A stretch of 64,000 nt of DNA from Bradyrhizobium commune (GTDB lineage: Bacteria; Pseudomonadota; Alphaproteobacteria; Rhizobiales; Xanthobacteraceae), in assembly GCF_015624505.1 (NCBI RefSeq), contig NZ_CP061379.1, positions 2,852,001 to 2,916,000 of the forward strand, in the 5' to 3' direction. Both the position numbers and the translations under genes were made by a program. The notes beneath the pieces were generated by a model. It was given only the letters and a program-made list of their open reading frames with translations. It was not told the DNA's origin and did not search any database. Below are positions 9,620-18,232 of the stretch, one piece after another (positions within the stretch are counted from its first letter, which is position 1; each line of letters begins with the position of its first letter).

Positions 9620-10249
9620 TTAGGGCGTTACGGTCTTGCGTAGCGCCGCCTCGATTGCGATCGCTTCCTTCACGGCAGGCCGCGCCTGCATGCGTTCGAG
9701 ATAGGCCGACAGCGACGGCCATTGCGCGACGTCGACGCCCGCGGGACGAAGCAGCAGTAAGGCCCAGGCGAGATGGGCATCCGCAATGGTGAAGCGTTGG
9801 CCAACGAGGAATTCGCGATCGGCGAGATGGGCTGACGGCACCGACAATGTCTGCGTGATCCTCGCGCGCGGTTTGGCGAGCGAGGCGTCGTCCTTGTACC
9901 AGAAGGTCGGAAACAGAAAGCCCTTGTGGATCTCGGTGCCGGTGAAGCTCAGCCATTCCTGGAGCCGGTAGCGGTCGATATCGCCCGGTGGCGGGGCGAG
10001 GCCGCTCTCCGGTTTCAGATCGGCGATATATTGCAGCACGGCGGCGTTCTCCGTCAGCCGCTCGCCATCCTCCATGATCAGCACCGGCACCGCGCCCTTC
10101 GGCGAGATGGAACAAAAATCCGCATCGTCCTCGATGCACTTCTTGGTCCAGAGATGGACTTGGCGATAGCGCGCTTCCAGGCCAGCTTCCATCAGCGCGA
10201 TGCGGCTCGCAAGCGAGCAGGCCATCGGCGAGAAATAGAGTTGCAGCAT
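9620..10249 (-). CDS. Glutathione S-transferase (beta-class-like)
   Basis: 209 residues, normal for cytosolic GSTs. The N-terminal thioredoxin-like domain opens LYFSPMACSLASRIAL, with Cys11 in the place of the catalytic cysteine of bacterial beta-class GSTs. The glutathione-binding stretch KGAVPVLIMEDGERLTENAA (about 71-90) has the cis-Pro before VL. The C-terminal helical domain includes FTIADAHLAWALLLL. It probably conjugates or reduces electrophiles with glutathione. A short isochorismatase-like remnant lies 12 bp upstream on the same strand, and a LysR gene is divergent beyond that. Confidence 0.88.
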   Translation of the reverse strand: MLQLYFSPMACSLASRIALMEAGLEARYRQVHLWTKKCIEDDADFCSISPKGAVPVLIMEDGERLTENAAVLQYIADLKPESGLAPPPGDIDRYRLQEWLSFTGTEIHKGFLFPTFWYKDDASLAKPRARITQTLSVPSAHLADREFLVGQRFTIADAHLAWALLLLRPAGVDVAQWPSLSAYLERMQARPAVKEAIAIEAALRKTVTP

Positions 10250-10261
10250 CGCGTTGCTCCG

Positions 10262-10372
10262 TTATGTCAGCGCATCGACGCGCGCGTCGATCAGCACCAG
10301 CGCGGCATCGCCAAGACGCGGCGGGTTGAGATCGGCACCGGCGAGCTGTAACAGGGTCTTTGCGGTCGTCAT
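10262..10372 (-). pseudogene. N-terminal remnant of a cysteine hydrolase (isochorismatase family)
   Basis: Reading the minus strand from the ATG at 10372 gives a 36-residue frame, with MTTAKTLLQLAGADL at the start and PPRLGDAALVLID inside, ending in TAA at 10262. That start looks like the N-terminus of isochorismatase-like hydrolases, where the catalytic Asp of LVLID is followed by a long alpha/beta domain. Here the frame stops just after it, and the GST gene begins 12 bp later. I infer that the rest of the gene was deleted. A functional micro-ORF or leader peptide is a less likely reading. The assignment rests on family memory only. Confidence 0.45.
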
Positions 10373-10500
10373 GGTCTGGACATTCTCCGGAGCAAAAGGC
10401 GCAACGAACATAGCCCCGGGAATGCCTGCCGATATGCAGGGAAATTGCAGCGGGTGGCTGCGATATTGCAGGCCGCTCCCGGCCGGTATAGCCTGACGCC

Positions 10501-11334
10501 ATGAACTGGGACGATCTGCGCATCATCGCAGCCGTCAGGGACGAGGGCACCTATGCCGGCGCCAGCGCGCGGCTGCGCATCGACGAGACCACGGTCGGGC
10601 GCAGGCTGTCGCGCATCGAGCGTGCGCTCGGCCTGCGTCTGTTCGAGGCCGCCGACGGCGTCCGCAAGCCGACACGGCAATGTGAGGCGGTGCTGGCGCA
10701 TGTCGAGGCGATGGCCGCACATGCCGCCGAGATCGGTCGCGTCGGCGAGAGCCTGGCAGGTCCGGTGGGACGCCTGCGCATCGCCTCCACCAACACGGTC
10801 GCCGAGGCGGTGCTGTCGCCGCGCGCGAGCGATTTCCTGCGCGCCAATCCCGGCCTGACGCTGCAATTCCTCACCTCGAGCGAGAACGTCAAGTTCTCGC
10901 GCTGGGAGGCCGATCTCGCCATCCGCCTGCGCAAGCCCGACAAGGGTGACTTCGCGATCTCCCGGCTCGGTGACGTCAAGCTCTATTATGTCGAGCCTGT
11001 CGCGACCGAGGGCGAGCCGATGCTGTGCGCCTATCCCGACGAGCTCGGCGCCATTCCCGAGATGCAATTCCTGCGCACCAAGACAGCCCGCGCGCGCTGC
11101 GTCACCGACAATGTCCGCGTCATCCGCAATTTGATCCGCGCGCATCGGGCCGCCGGCGTATTGCCGGAGTATGTTTGCGCGGACCTGCTCGGCGATCGCC
11201 GCCTGCGCGCCACATTGCTACAGAGGCGGCGCGATGCCTGGCTGCTCGTGCAAAACCATCTCAAGCGCGACGCCGCGACGCGGCTCACCATCGCATGGAT
11301 CCGCGACTGCTTCAGGGATATCGCGCAAGGCTGA
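10501..11334 (+). CDS. LysR family transcriptional regulator
   Basis: 277 residues. The N-terminal winged helix-turn-helix is clear: MNWDDLRIIAAVRDEGTYAG then RLRIDETTVGRRLSRIERAL (about 24-43). A substrate-binding domain follows, starting GRLRIASTNTVAEAVLSP. It is divergent from the remnant hydrolase and the GST at 9620, whose promoter region it shares, so those are the likeliest targets. The inducer is unknown. LysR proteins commonly bind the divergent spacer and autoregulate. Confidence 0.88.
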   Translation: MNWDDLRIIAAVRDEGTYAGASARLRIDETTVGRRLSRIERALGLRLFEAADGVRKPTRQCEAVLAHVEAMAAHAAEIGRVGESLAGPVGRLRIASTNTVAEAVLSPRASDFLRANPGLTLQFLTSSENVKFSRWEADLAIRLRKPDKGDFAISRLGDVKLYYVEPVATEGEPMLCAYPDELGAIPEMQFLRTKTARARCVTDNVRVIRNLIRAHRAAGVLPEYVCADLLGDRRLRATLLQRRRDAWLLVQNHLKRDAATRLTIAWIRDCFRDIAQG

Positions 11335-11462
11335 TCGCTTCGCGCCGCGGCGCTGTTGAACGCAGCCCGCGCGCCGCACGACCAAAGCTTGGAAGCAGGG
11401 ATTGCGCGGGCCCGCAGGTTGCGTAATCTCGCGGCAGTTGCAGGCCGAAACGGATCAAGCGC

Positions 11463-12209
11463 ATGACCATTGTTCAGGACACCATCCGGCCGAAGGCCGC
11501 ATCCCGGGAATGGAAGGCGATCATCGTCCTGATCCTGCTGATCCCGGTGCTGTGGTCACCGCCCTTCCTGTTTCGCTACTTCCTGTATCAGCCGTTCAAC
11601 ATCCCCTCGGGCTCGATGAACCCAACGCTGGTCGTTGGTGACTACGTCTTCGCCGCAAAGTACGCCTATGGCTACGACCGCTATTCGTTTCCCTTCGCGC
11701 CGTCATGGATCTCGGGCCGCGTCTTCGCCGCCGACCCCGAATACGGCGATATCGTCGTATTTCGCAATCCGAAGGACACCTCGGTCGACTACGTCAAGCG
11801 CGTGGTGGGTCTGCCCGGCGATCGCATCCAGATGCGCGAGGGGCAGCTCTTCCTCAACGACAAGCCGGTGACGCGCGTTGCGCTTAAGGAGCTGCGCGCC
11901 GGCTCCGCCTGCGGCGGCGAGGACGGTGCAAGGGTCAAGCGCTGGCGAGAGACGATGCCGAACGGCGCGAGCTACGTCACCTACGACTGCGTCGACAATG
12001 GCTATGTCGACAACACCGAAGTCTACACCGTGCCGTCAGGCCATTTCTTCGCGATGGGCGACAACCGCGACAACTCCACCGACAGCCGCTTCAAGTCGGC
12101 GATGGGCTTCGTCCCGCTGGACAATCTCGTCGGCAAGGTGACGCGGATCTTCTGGTCGCTCAACCAGAATGGCGAGCTGCGCCCGGAGCGGATGGGGAAG
12201 GTGGGGTAG
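11463..12209 (+). CDS. lepB: Signal peptidase I
   Basis: 248 residues, close to the usual alphaproteobacterial length. One membrane anchor lies at about 18-34. The catalytic serine is in IPSGSMNPTL (Ser51) and the general-base lysine in DYVKRVVGLPGD (Lys112). Box E is present as FAMGDNRDNSTDSRF. It removes Sec signal peptides at the periplasmic face of the inner membrane. It is not beside rnc or era here, so it may be a second copy. The long insertion between the lysine box and box E (about 130-180) is normal for the family. A repeat element begins 10 bp after the stop. Confidence 0.92.
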   Translation: MTIVQDTIRPKAASREWKAIIVLILLIPVLWSPPFLFRYFLYQPFNIPSGSMNPTLVVGDYVFAAKYAYGYDRYSFPFAPSWISGRVFAADPEYGDIVVFRNPKDTSVDYVKRVVGLPGDRIQMREGQLFLNDKPVTRVALKELRAGSACGGEDGARVKRWRETMPNGASYVTYDCVDNGYVDNTEVYTVPSGHFFAMGDNRDNSTDSRFKSAMGFVPLDNLVGKVTRIFWSLNQNGELRPERMGKVG

Positions 12210-12218
12210 GAGGCCCCC

Positions 12219-12266
12219 GTCATTCCGGGGCGCGCCCCTTGGCGCGAGCCCGGAATCCATAACCAC
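12219..12266. repeat. Left inverted repeat flanking the GIY-YIG gene
   Basis: The 48-bp stretch starts CGTCATTCCGGGGCGCG and ends GGAATCCATAACCAC. It is itself an imperfect palindrome with ATTCCGGG and CCCGGAAT arms. Its reverse complement recurs at 12571-12622, identical over the first 19 bases and the last 24 or so. A related pair without a gene is at 36781-36889. Confidence 0.9.
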
Positions 12267-12277
12267 AGGCGGACGAA

Positions 12278-12565
12278 ATGGCCTACTACGTCTACATCCT
12301 CGCCAGCAGAAAACACGGCATGCTCTGCATTGGCGTGACCAACGATCTTGTGCGTCGCGTGTATCAGCACAGAACTAAAGCCGTTCCTGGCTTCACGACC
12401 AAGTATGGCGTCGACAAGCTCGTTCTGTTCGAGGTCTTCGATGATCCTGAGAGCGCCATCGCGCGCGAAAAGGAGCTTAAGAAGTGGCGACGCGATTGGA
12501 AAACGCGGCTGATCGAGGAGCAGAACCCGAACTGGGATGATCTCTATAGCGGGATAGCCAGCTGA
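12278..12565 (+). CDS. GIY-YIG nuclease family protein
   Basis: 95 residues. The N-terminus MAYYVYILASRKHGMLCIGV is the degenerate GIY-YIG signature of the small UvrC-like/YhbQ subfamily (YVY in place of GIY, CIG in place of YIG). The helix TNDLVRRVYQHR carries the conserved arginine, and AIAREKELKKWRRDWK is typical of the C-terminal half. These stand-alone nucleases are cytoplasmic, with uncertain substrates. The gene occupies almost all of the space between two inverted copies of a palindromic repeat (12219-12266 and 12571-12622), so it may travel with, or act on, that repeat. Confidence 0.9.
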   Translation: MAYYVYILASRKHGMLCIGVTNDLVRRVYQHRTKAVPGFTTKYGVDKLVLFEVFDDPESAIAREKELKKWRRDWKTRLIEEQNPNWDDLYSGIAS

Positions 12566-12570
12566 GGTTC

Positions 12571-12622
12571 GTGGTTATGGATTCCGGGCTCGCGCCCCAA
12601 GAAGGCGCGCCCCGGAATGACG
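12571..12622. repeat. Right inverted repeat flanking the GIY-YIG gene
   Basis: The 52-bp stretch starts GTGGTTATGGATTCCGGG and ends CCCCGGAATGACG. It begins 5 bp after the GIY-YIG stop codon and is the reverse complement of 12219-12266 apart from a few central bases. It ends 11 bp before the groEL terminator. Confidence 0.9.
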
Positions 12623-12633
12623 AGGCCCCAAAC

Positions 12634-12665
12634 AAAAACCCCGGCATCGCTGCCGGGGTTTCGCA
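12634..12665 (-). terminator. Rho-independent terminator of groESL
   Basis: A perfect 10-bp stem, AAACCCCGGC (12636-12645) with GCCGGGGTTT (12652-12661) and a 6-nt loop, is followed on the minus strand by TTTTTGTTT. It lies about 30 bp downstream of the groEL stop. Confidence 0.9.
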
Positions 12666-12691
12666 TTCGGTGTTGTGCCTGAACGGCTGGA

Positions 12692-14377
<1,686 letters not shown>

Positions 14378-14692
14378 TTAAGCCGCCTTCTTCTTGGAAG
14401 CGGGGACGTCGAGGACGCCCATGATGTCGCTTTCCTTCATGATCAAGAGATCGACGCCGTCGATCTTGACCTCAGTGCCGGACCACTTGCCGAACAGCAC
14501 GCGGTCGCCGACCTTGAGGTCGATCGGAACCAGCTTGCCGGCTTCGTCGCGGCCACCCGGGCCAACGGCGACGACTTCACCCTGGGAGGGCTTTTCCTTG
14601 GCAGTGTCGGGAATGATGATGCCGCCAGCGGTCTTCTCTTCTGCGTCAATGCGCTTGACCACGACGCGGTCGTGAAGCGGACGGAATTTCAT
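14378..14692 (-). CDS. groES: Co-chaperonin GroES (10 kDa)
   Basis: 104 residues. [20 protein letters not shown], the mobile-loop region [20 protein letters not shown] and a C-terminal half with [15 protein letters not shown] are all typical. It caps the GroEL ring. A strong ribosome site, TAGGAGGA, sits just upstream of the ATG (about 14698-14705). It is the first gene of the operon, with the CIRCE element about 45 bp upstream of the start. Confidence 0.98.
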   Translation of the reverse strand: MKFRPLHDRVVVKRIDAEEKTAGGIIIPDTAKEKPSQGEVVAVGPGGRDEAGKLVPIDLKVGDRVLFGKWSGTEVKIDGVDLLIMKESDIMGVLDVPASKKKAA

Positions 14693-14735
14693 GCAGTCCT
14701 CCTAAATATTTGCACGAGTTGGGATTTTTGCGTTG

Positions 14736-14762
14736 TTAGCAATCGTTGCCCGCGAGTGCTAG
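14736..14762. promoter_or_regulatory. CIRCE operator (HrcA binding site) of groESL
   Basis: TTAGCAATC, a 9-base spacer, then GAGTGCTAG. This matches the CIRCE consensus TTAGCACTC-N9-GAGTGCTAA with one mismatch in each arm. The position upstream of groES is canonical. It predicts repression by HrcA and release on heat or folding stress. Confidence 0.93.
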
Positions 14763-15093
14763 CACAGGCGAGGCTGAAATAGGACAGGAATTTTGCGGGG
14801 GCAAGGGCTTCTAGCAGAAAAATCGGCACTCAGAAGGCCTGTCTGCCAAATCTCTTTACCATCGTTAACCGGCTTCGGAGGGCCTCTAAGAGGCCCCCTT
14901 GGGGGCCGTATTAGCACGGAGTCTTCTCTGCTGCTAACGCATTGAATTTCAACAACTTGTTAAACTTTTGGGCTTGAGATGAGTTGTCAGTTTGCGTCAC
15001 ATTTCTCTCATGTGAGCGCATCTCCACCGGGTGGCGCGTCAGCAGCGTACCGGAAAGCCACCCCCTGAATGCGCTCCTGCAAAGGAGGTTGGC
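14763..15093. other. 331-bp gap between groESL and usg
   Basis: No gene is visible. The groESL promoter probably lies at its left edge on the minus strand. Near 14880-14910 are two nested GC palindromes, GGCCTCTAAGAGGCC and GGCCCCCTTGGGGGCC, without a clear T-tract. The right end holds the AAAGGAGG ribosome site of usg (15081-15088). Confidence 0.6.
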
Positions 15094-15375
15094 ATGGGAC
15101 TGCGGGGCGTTTCCGAGGACTTCCGGAAACAGATGCTGGGCTACGGGCTGACGACGGCACAAATCCTCTATCGGATGCCGGATCATCCCTCGCTGCTCCA
15201 GACTTATGTCTGGCAGAACTACGACATGTTCCCGAAATTCCCGGCGCTCAGCGACTTCCTGGCGTTCTGGCAGGAGAAGCTCGACGGCCCGCTCCATTCG
15301 GTCATGGTCGCGCATTCCAAGCTGATCAAGCCCGCCGAGTTGCGCGCTGTCGACGGCGTGTTCCGGCTGCATTGA
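15094..15375 (+). CDS. usg: Usg family protein
   Basis: 93 residues from the ATG at 15094, chosen because AAAGGAGG ends 5 nt upstream. The sequence GLRGVSEDFRKQMLGYGLTT, then ILYRMPDHPSLLQTYVWQ and FWQEKLDGPLHSVMV, are the hallmarks of the small alphaproteobacterial Usg proteins, named from a position upstream of trp genes in some species. No catalytic motif is evident and the function is not established. No trp genes are nearby here. It is a cytoplasmic single-domain protein, probably monocistronic, followed by a palindromic repeat. Confidence 0.85.
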   Translation: MGLRGVSEDFRKQMLGYGLTTAQILYRMPDHPSLLQTYVWQNYDMFPKFPALSDFLAFWQEKLDGPLHSVMVAHSKLIKPAELRAVDGVFRLH

Positions 15376-15387
15376 AGGCCCGGCTTT

Positions 15388-15500
15388 GTAGGGTGGGTTA
15401 GCGTAGCGTAACCCACCAACCTCGTTCGGCAGTCGCGGAAGCATGGTGGGTTACGCCAGCGGACTGCGCTTCGCGCAGCCCCAAGGCTAACCCACCCTAC
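15388..15500. repeat. Palindromic GTAGGGTGGGTTA repeat element
   Basis: The 113-bp element starts GTAGGGTGGGTTAGCG and ends GGCTAACCCACCCTAC, so its termini are inverted. It contains two further TGGGTTA/TAACCCA hairpins. A shorter relative is at 35805-35844. This looks like a dispersed REP-type element and lies between usg and the cupin gene. Confidence 0.8.
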
Positions 15501-15552
15501 GAGTTCTGTTTCTGTGCTAGCCTCTCCCCATAACAACAACGGGAGGCGGCCG

Positions 15553-16080
15553 ATGGCCAAGAAAGCAAAATCGCGCAGCGCAACGCAGACCGCAATCAAG
15601 AAGCGGAGCGGCGCCAAGGCCGCGACGCGATCCACGGCCCGCAAGGCGGTGAAAGCAAAAGCCCGCGCGGCCGCTCCAAAGAAGTCCGCCCGCCCAAAAC
15701 AGCGCATCGCCATCAGCCATCACCGCGAGGAAGATTTCAAGGCCGACGGCCTGCGCGCCTACGCCAAGTACCGCGACCTCGGCATTGCCGCTGCCAGCCA
15801 CGGCCTCGCGCAAGCGCATGTGATCCGGCTGCAAGGCCCCTGCAATCCTGAAGAGGTATCAAAACTGCACTTCCATGCCGTCGACTTCCAGATGGTCTAT
15901 GTGCTCAAGGGCTGGGTGAAGACCTACATGGACGGCGAGGGGGAGACCTTGATGCAGGAAGGCAGCGCCTGGACTCAGCCGCCGAAGATCAAGCACATGA
16001 TTTTGGATTATTCGGATGACGTCGAGCTGTTGGAAGTGATTTTGCCGGCGGAGTTCAGGACGGTGGAGTTGAAGGCGTAG
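15553..16080 (+). CDS. Cupin-domain protein with Ala/Lys-rich histone-like N-terminal tail
   Basis: 175 residues from the ATG at 15553, with GGGAGG 6 nt upstream. Residues 1-50 are a low-complexity tail rich in Ala, Lys and Arg (AKKAKSRS, KAVKAKARAAAPKK), like histone H1-type tails. Residues about 85-170 form a single cupin barrel with LHFHAVDFQMVYVLKGWVK (His 106 and 108) and a later KIKHMIL, the usual metal ligands. No signal peptide or membrane segment is present. The tail could bind DNA or another polyanion; the cupin may bind a small ligand. The enzymatic role is unknown. Confidence 0.75.
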   Translation: MAKKAKSRSATQTAIKKRSGAKAATRSTARKAVKAKARAAAPKKSARPKQRIAISHHREEDFKADGLRAYAKYRDLGIAAASHGLAQAHVIRLQGPCNPEEVSKLHFHAVDFQMVYVLKGWVKTYMDGEGETLMQEGSAWTQPPKIKHMILDYSDDVELLEVILPAEFRTVELKA

Positions 16081-16112
16081 GCGCTTCCTTCGCTCGCAAT
16101 GACGGGGCCTTG

Positions 16113-16198
16113 TAGCCCGGATGGAGCGCAGCGAAATCCGGGAAGGTTTCCCCGCGGAGGTGGTCGTCCCGGATTGCGCTGCGCTCCATCCGGGCTAC
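16113..16198. repeat. Palindromic TAGCCCGGATGGAGC repeat element
   Basis: TAGCCCGGATGGAGCGCAGC at the left end is inverted as GCTGCGCTCCATCCGGGCTA at the right, with GGAAGGTTTCC in the centre region. The same family is found at 19333-19420. A half copy of the CGCAATGACG repeat (about 16088-16104) lies just before it. It fills the gap between the cupin and LysR genes, which are convergent. Confidence 0.85.
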
Positions 16199-16245
16199 TC
16201 GCTTGCTGCTCGGGCAGCATCCCCGCGTAGTCCCGCGCCGGTCGG

Positions 16246-17166
16246 CTACCGCTCGAGATAGCCCAGTTCCTCGCTCATGATCTTGCGTGCATATTCGCCA
16301 AAGGCATCGATCAACCGGCCGCGCGCGGCATAAGGCGGATAGAGCAGTGCGATCGTGACAGGGACGGCGGGGCTGAAGGGGCGCGTGATCAGAGCCGCGC
16401 CGGAGCTTTCGTCATGCGCGGCAATCGGGTTGATGATGCTGATGCCGAGACCCGCCGCGACCAGGGCACAGACCGATGCGCCCAGATCGGTTTCGGCAAC
16501 AATACGGCGCGTGACGCTCGCCTGCGCGAAGATCGTATCGATGCGATCGTGAAGCGGACTCCCCGTGGCGAAGGAGATGAAGGCTTCATCGGCGAAATCG
16601 GCAGGGCGCAGCGTTTTCTTCTGCGCAAGACGATGGGCCTTCGGCATGATCGCGACGCAACGGGTCTTGAGCGCCGGCTCGACATGCACTCCCGCAACCT
16701 CGCCGTAGAGCATGGCCAACCCCATGTCGCAAAGCCCGGAGCTGACCCAGTCGTGCACGGCGCTCGCCGTGCCGGACCGGATCGAGATCATCACATGCGG
16801 ATAGTCCATTTTGAAGCGCGCCGCGATGCGCGTCAGCAGGCCGCCGGCCAAGCGCGGCATCGCCGCAACGCTTAGCCGCCCCATGCCGAACGAACGGATG
16901 CTGGCTGCGCTGGCCTCCAGTCCGGCCAAGCCGATGAAAGTCTTCTCGACCTCCTGGAAGAAGCGCGATCCGTCCACGGTCGGGCGGAGGCGGCCCCCAC
17001 TGCGGTCGAACAGCGGGAATTGCGTGATCGCTTCCAGCTGTCCGATCAGGCGGCTGATCTGGGGCTGCGAGGTATGCATGCGCTGGGCCGCCTGCGTCAT
17101 CGATCCCGTCATGAAGACCGTCCGAAAAGCCTCCACATGCTTCAAGCCCATGCGCCTGGTCGCCAT
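16246..17166 (-). CDS. LysR family transcriptional regulator
   Basis: 306 residues from the ATG at 17166; in-frame ATGs at 17205 and 17151 are alternatives. The helix-turn-helix is MTQAAQRMHTSQPQISRLIG (about 26-45), followed by LFDRSGGRLRPTVDG. The effector domain begins GRLSVAAMPRLAGGLL. It is divergent from the amino-acid binding protein gene at 17284, with threonine aldolase behind that, so it probably controls amino-acid uptake or catabolism. The set resembles LysR regulators of opine or amino-acid catabolism genes, but the ligand cannot be read. Confidence 0.87.
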   Translation of the reverse strand: MATRRMGLKHVEAFRTVFMTGSMTQAAQRMHTSQPQISRLIGQLEAITQFPLFDRSGGRLRPTVDGSRFFQEVEKTFIGLAGLEASAASIRSFGMGRLSVAAMPRLAGGLLTRIAARFKMDYPHVMISIRSGTASAVHDWVSSGLCDMGLAMLYGEVAGVHVEPALKTRCVAIMPKAHRLAQKKTLRPADFADEAFISFATGSPLHDRIDTIFAQASVTRRIVAETDLGASVCALVAAGLGISIINPIAAHDESSGAALITRPFSPAVPVTIALLYPPYAARGRLIDAFGEYARKIMSEELGYLER

Positions 17167-17283
17167 ATCAAATCCGTATAGGAGAGTGTGAAACTGGAAT
17201 TTCATCAGATCGAGCTTTTGGACGATAGTCCAGAGCACCCACCGTGGACGGCGTCACGGACATTCGCCAAGAGAGAGGACGAC

Positions 17284-18204
17284 ATGAAAGCGACGACGAT
17301 CAGGGCACTCGCTGCAGCGGCCGCCGCTGTGGTTCTTTTTTCCAGCGAGGCCATGGCTCAGGGTGCGGGCAGGCTGGACAAGATCCGCGAGAGCGGCTCG
17401 ATCACATTGGGATATCCCGAGACCTCGGTGCCGTTCGCCTATCTCGACGCCGACCAGAAGCCCATCGGCTATACCGTGGAAATCTGCGAACAGGTGGTGG
17501 CGGCGATCAAGACTGCGCTCAAGCTCCCCAAGCTCGAGACTCGCTATGCTCCCATAACCTCGGCCACACGCATTCAGCTGCTCGCCAACGGCACGATCGA
17601 TCTCGAATGCGGCAACACGACCAACAATGTCGAGCGACATAAACTCGTCGCCTTTGCTCCGACCACCTTCGTCGCCCAGGTCGTTCTCGTCGCGCGCAGG
17701 GATGGCGGGGTCGATGTCAACGACCCGACTTCGTTTCGCGGCAAGGCCATCGCCGCCCAGGCCGGCGGCCAGACGTTCAAGGTGATTACGCTGATCAACG
17801 CCAAGAGCAATCTTGGCATCACGGTCGTGCCGGGCAAGGACACCGCCGAGACCTTCTTGATGCTGTCGACCGGCCGGGTGGCTGGCACTGCCAATGACGA
17901 CGGTCTCGCCTATGCCACGGTTGCCTCGTCCAGGACGCCGGATGACTTCGTGATCGGTAGCAAGAGTCTCGAGATGGCGCCTTACGGCGTCGTCGAACCG
18001 AAGGATGATCCTGCTTTCAAGAAGATGGTCGACGAGGCCGTGATCGACCTGATGAAGAACGGACAGATTGCGGCGCTCTACGACAAATATTTCAATTCAC
18101 CAATCCCGCCGCATGGCCTCAACCTGAAATTTCCGATGAGCGCCGCCCTCAAGCGCGCGTTGGCTAACCCGACCGATTCCGGCGACCCGGCAGCCTACGA
18201 ATGA
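17284..18204 (+). CDS. Amino-acid ABC transporter substrate-binding protein
   Basis: 306 residues from the ATG at 17284, with AGAGAGGAC upstream. A Sec signal peptide ends near residue 25 (EAMAQ). The SBP family 3 signature follows: LDKIRESGSITLGYPETSVP, then FAYLDADQKPIGYTVEIC (about 57-74). GTIDLECGNTTNNVERHK matches glutamate/aspartate-type binders (GltI). The protein should deliver an amino acid to an ABC permease, but no permease or ATPase genes are adjacent. Threonine aldolase lies 28 bp downstream, hinting at a hydroxy-amino-acid ligand (inference). Confidence 0.88.
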   Translation: MKATTIRALAAAAAAVVLFSSEAMAQGAGRLDKIRESGSITLGYPETSVPFAYLDADQKPIGYTVEICEQVVAAIKTALKLPKLETRYAPITSATRIQLLANGTIDLECGNTTNNVERHKLVAFAPTTFVAQVVLVARRDGGVDVNDPTSFRGKAIAAQAGGQTFKVITLINAKSNLGITVVPGKDTAETFLMLSTGRVAGTANDDGLAYATVASSRTPDDFVIGSKSLEMAPYGVVEPKDDPAFKKMVDEAVIDLMKNGQIAALYDKYFNSPIPPHGLNLKFPMSAALKRALANPTDSGDPAAYE

Positions 18205-18232
18205 AGCACCAAGCGCTCTAGGGGTTTCCGTA

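Noticed and set aside
15388..16198. Repeated palindromes that might suggest a CRISPR array.
   Set aside because: The repeats are different families, are palindromic, have no regular spacers and no cas genes are present.
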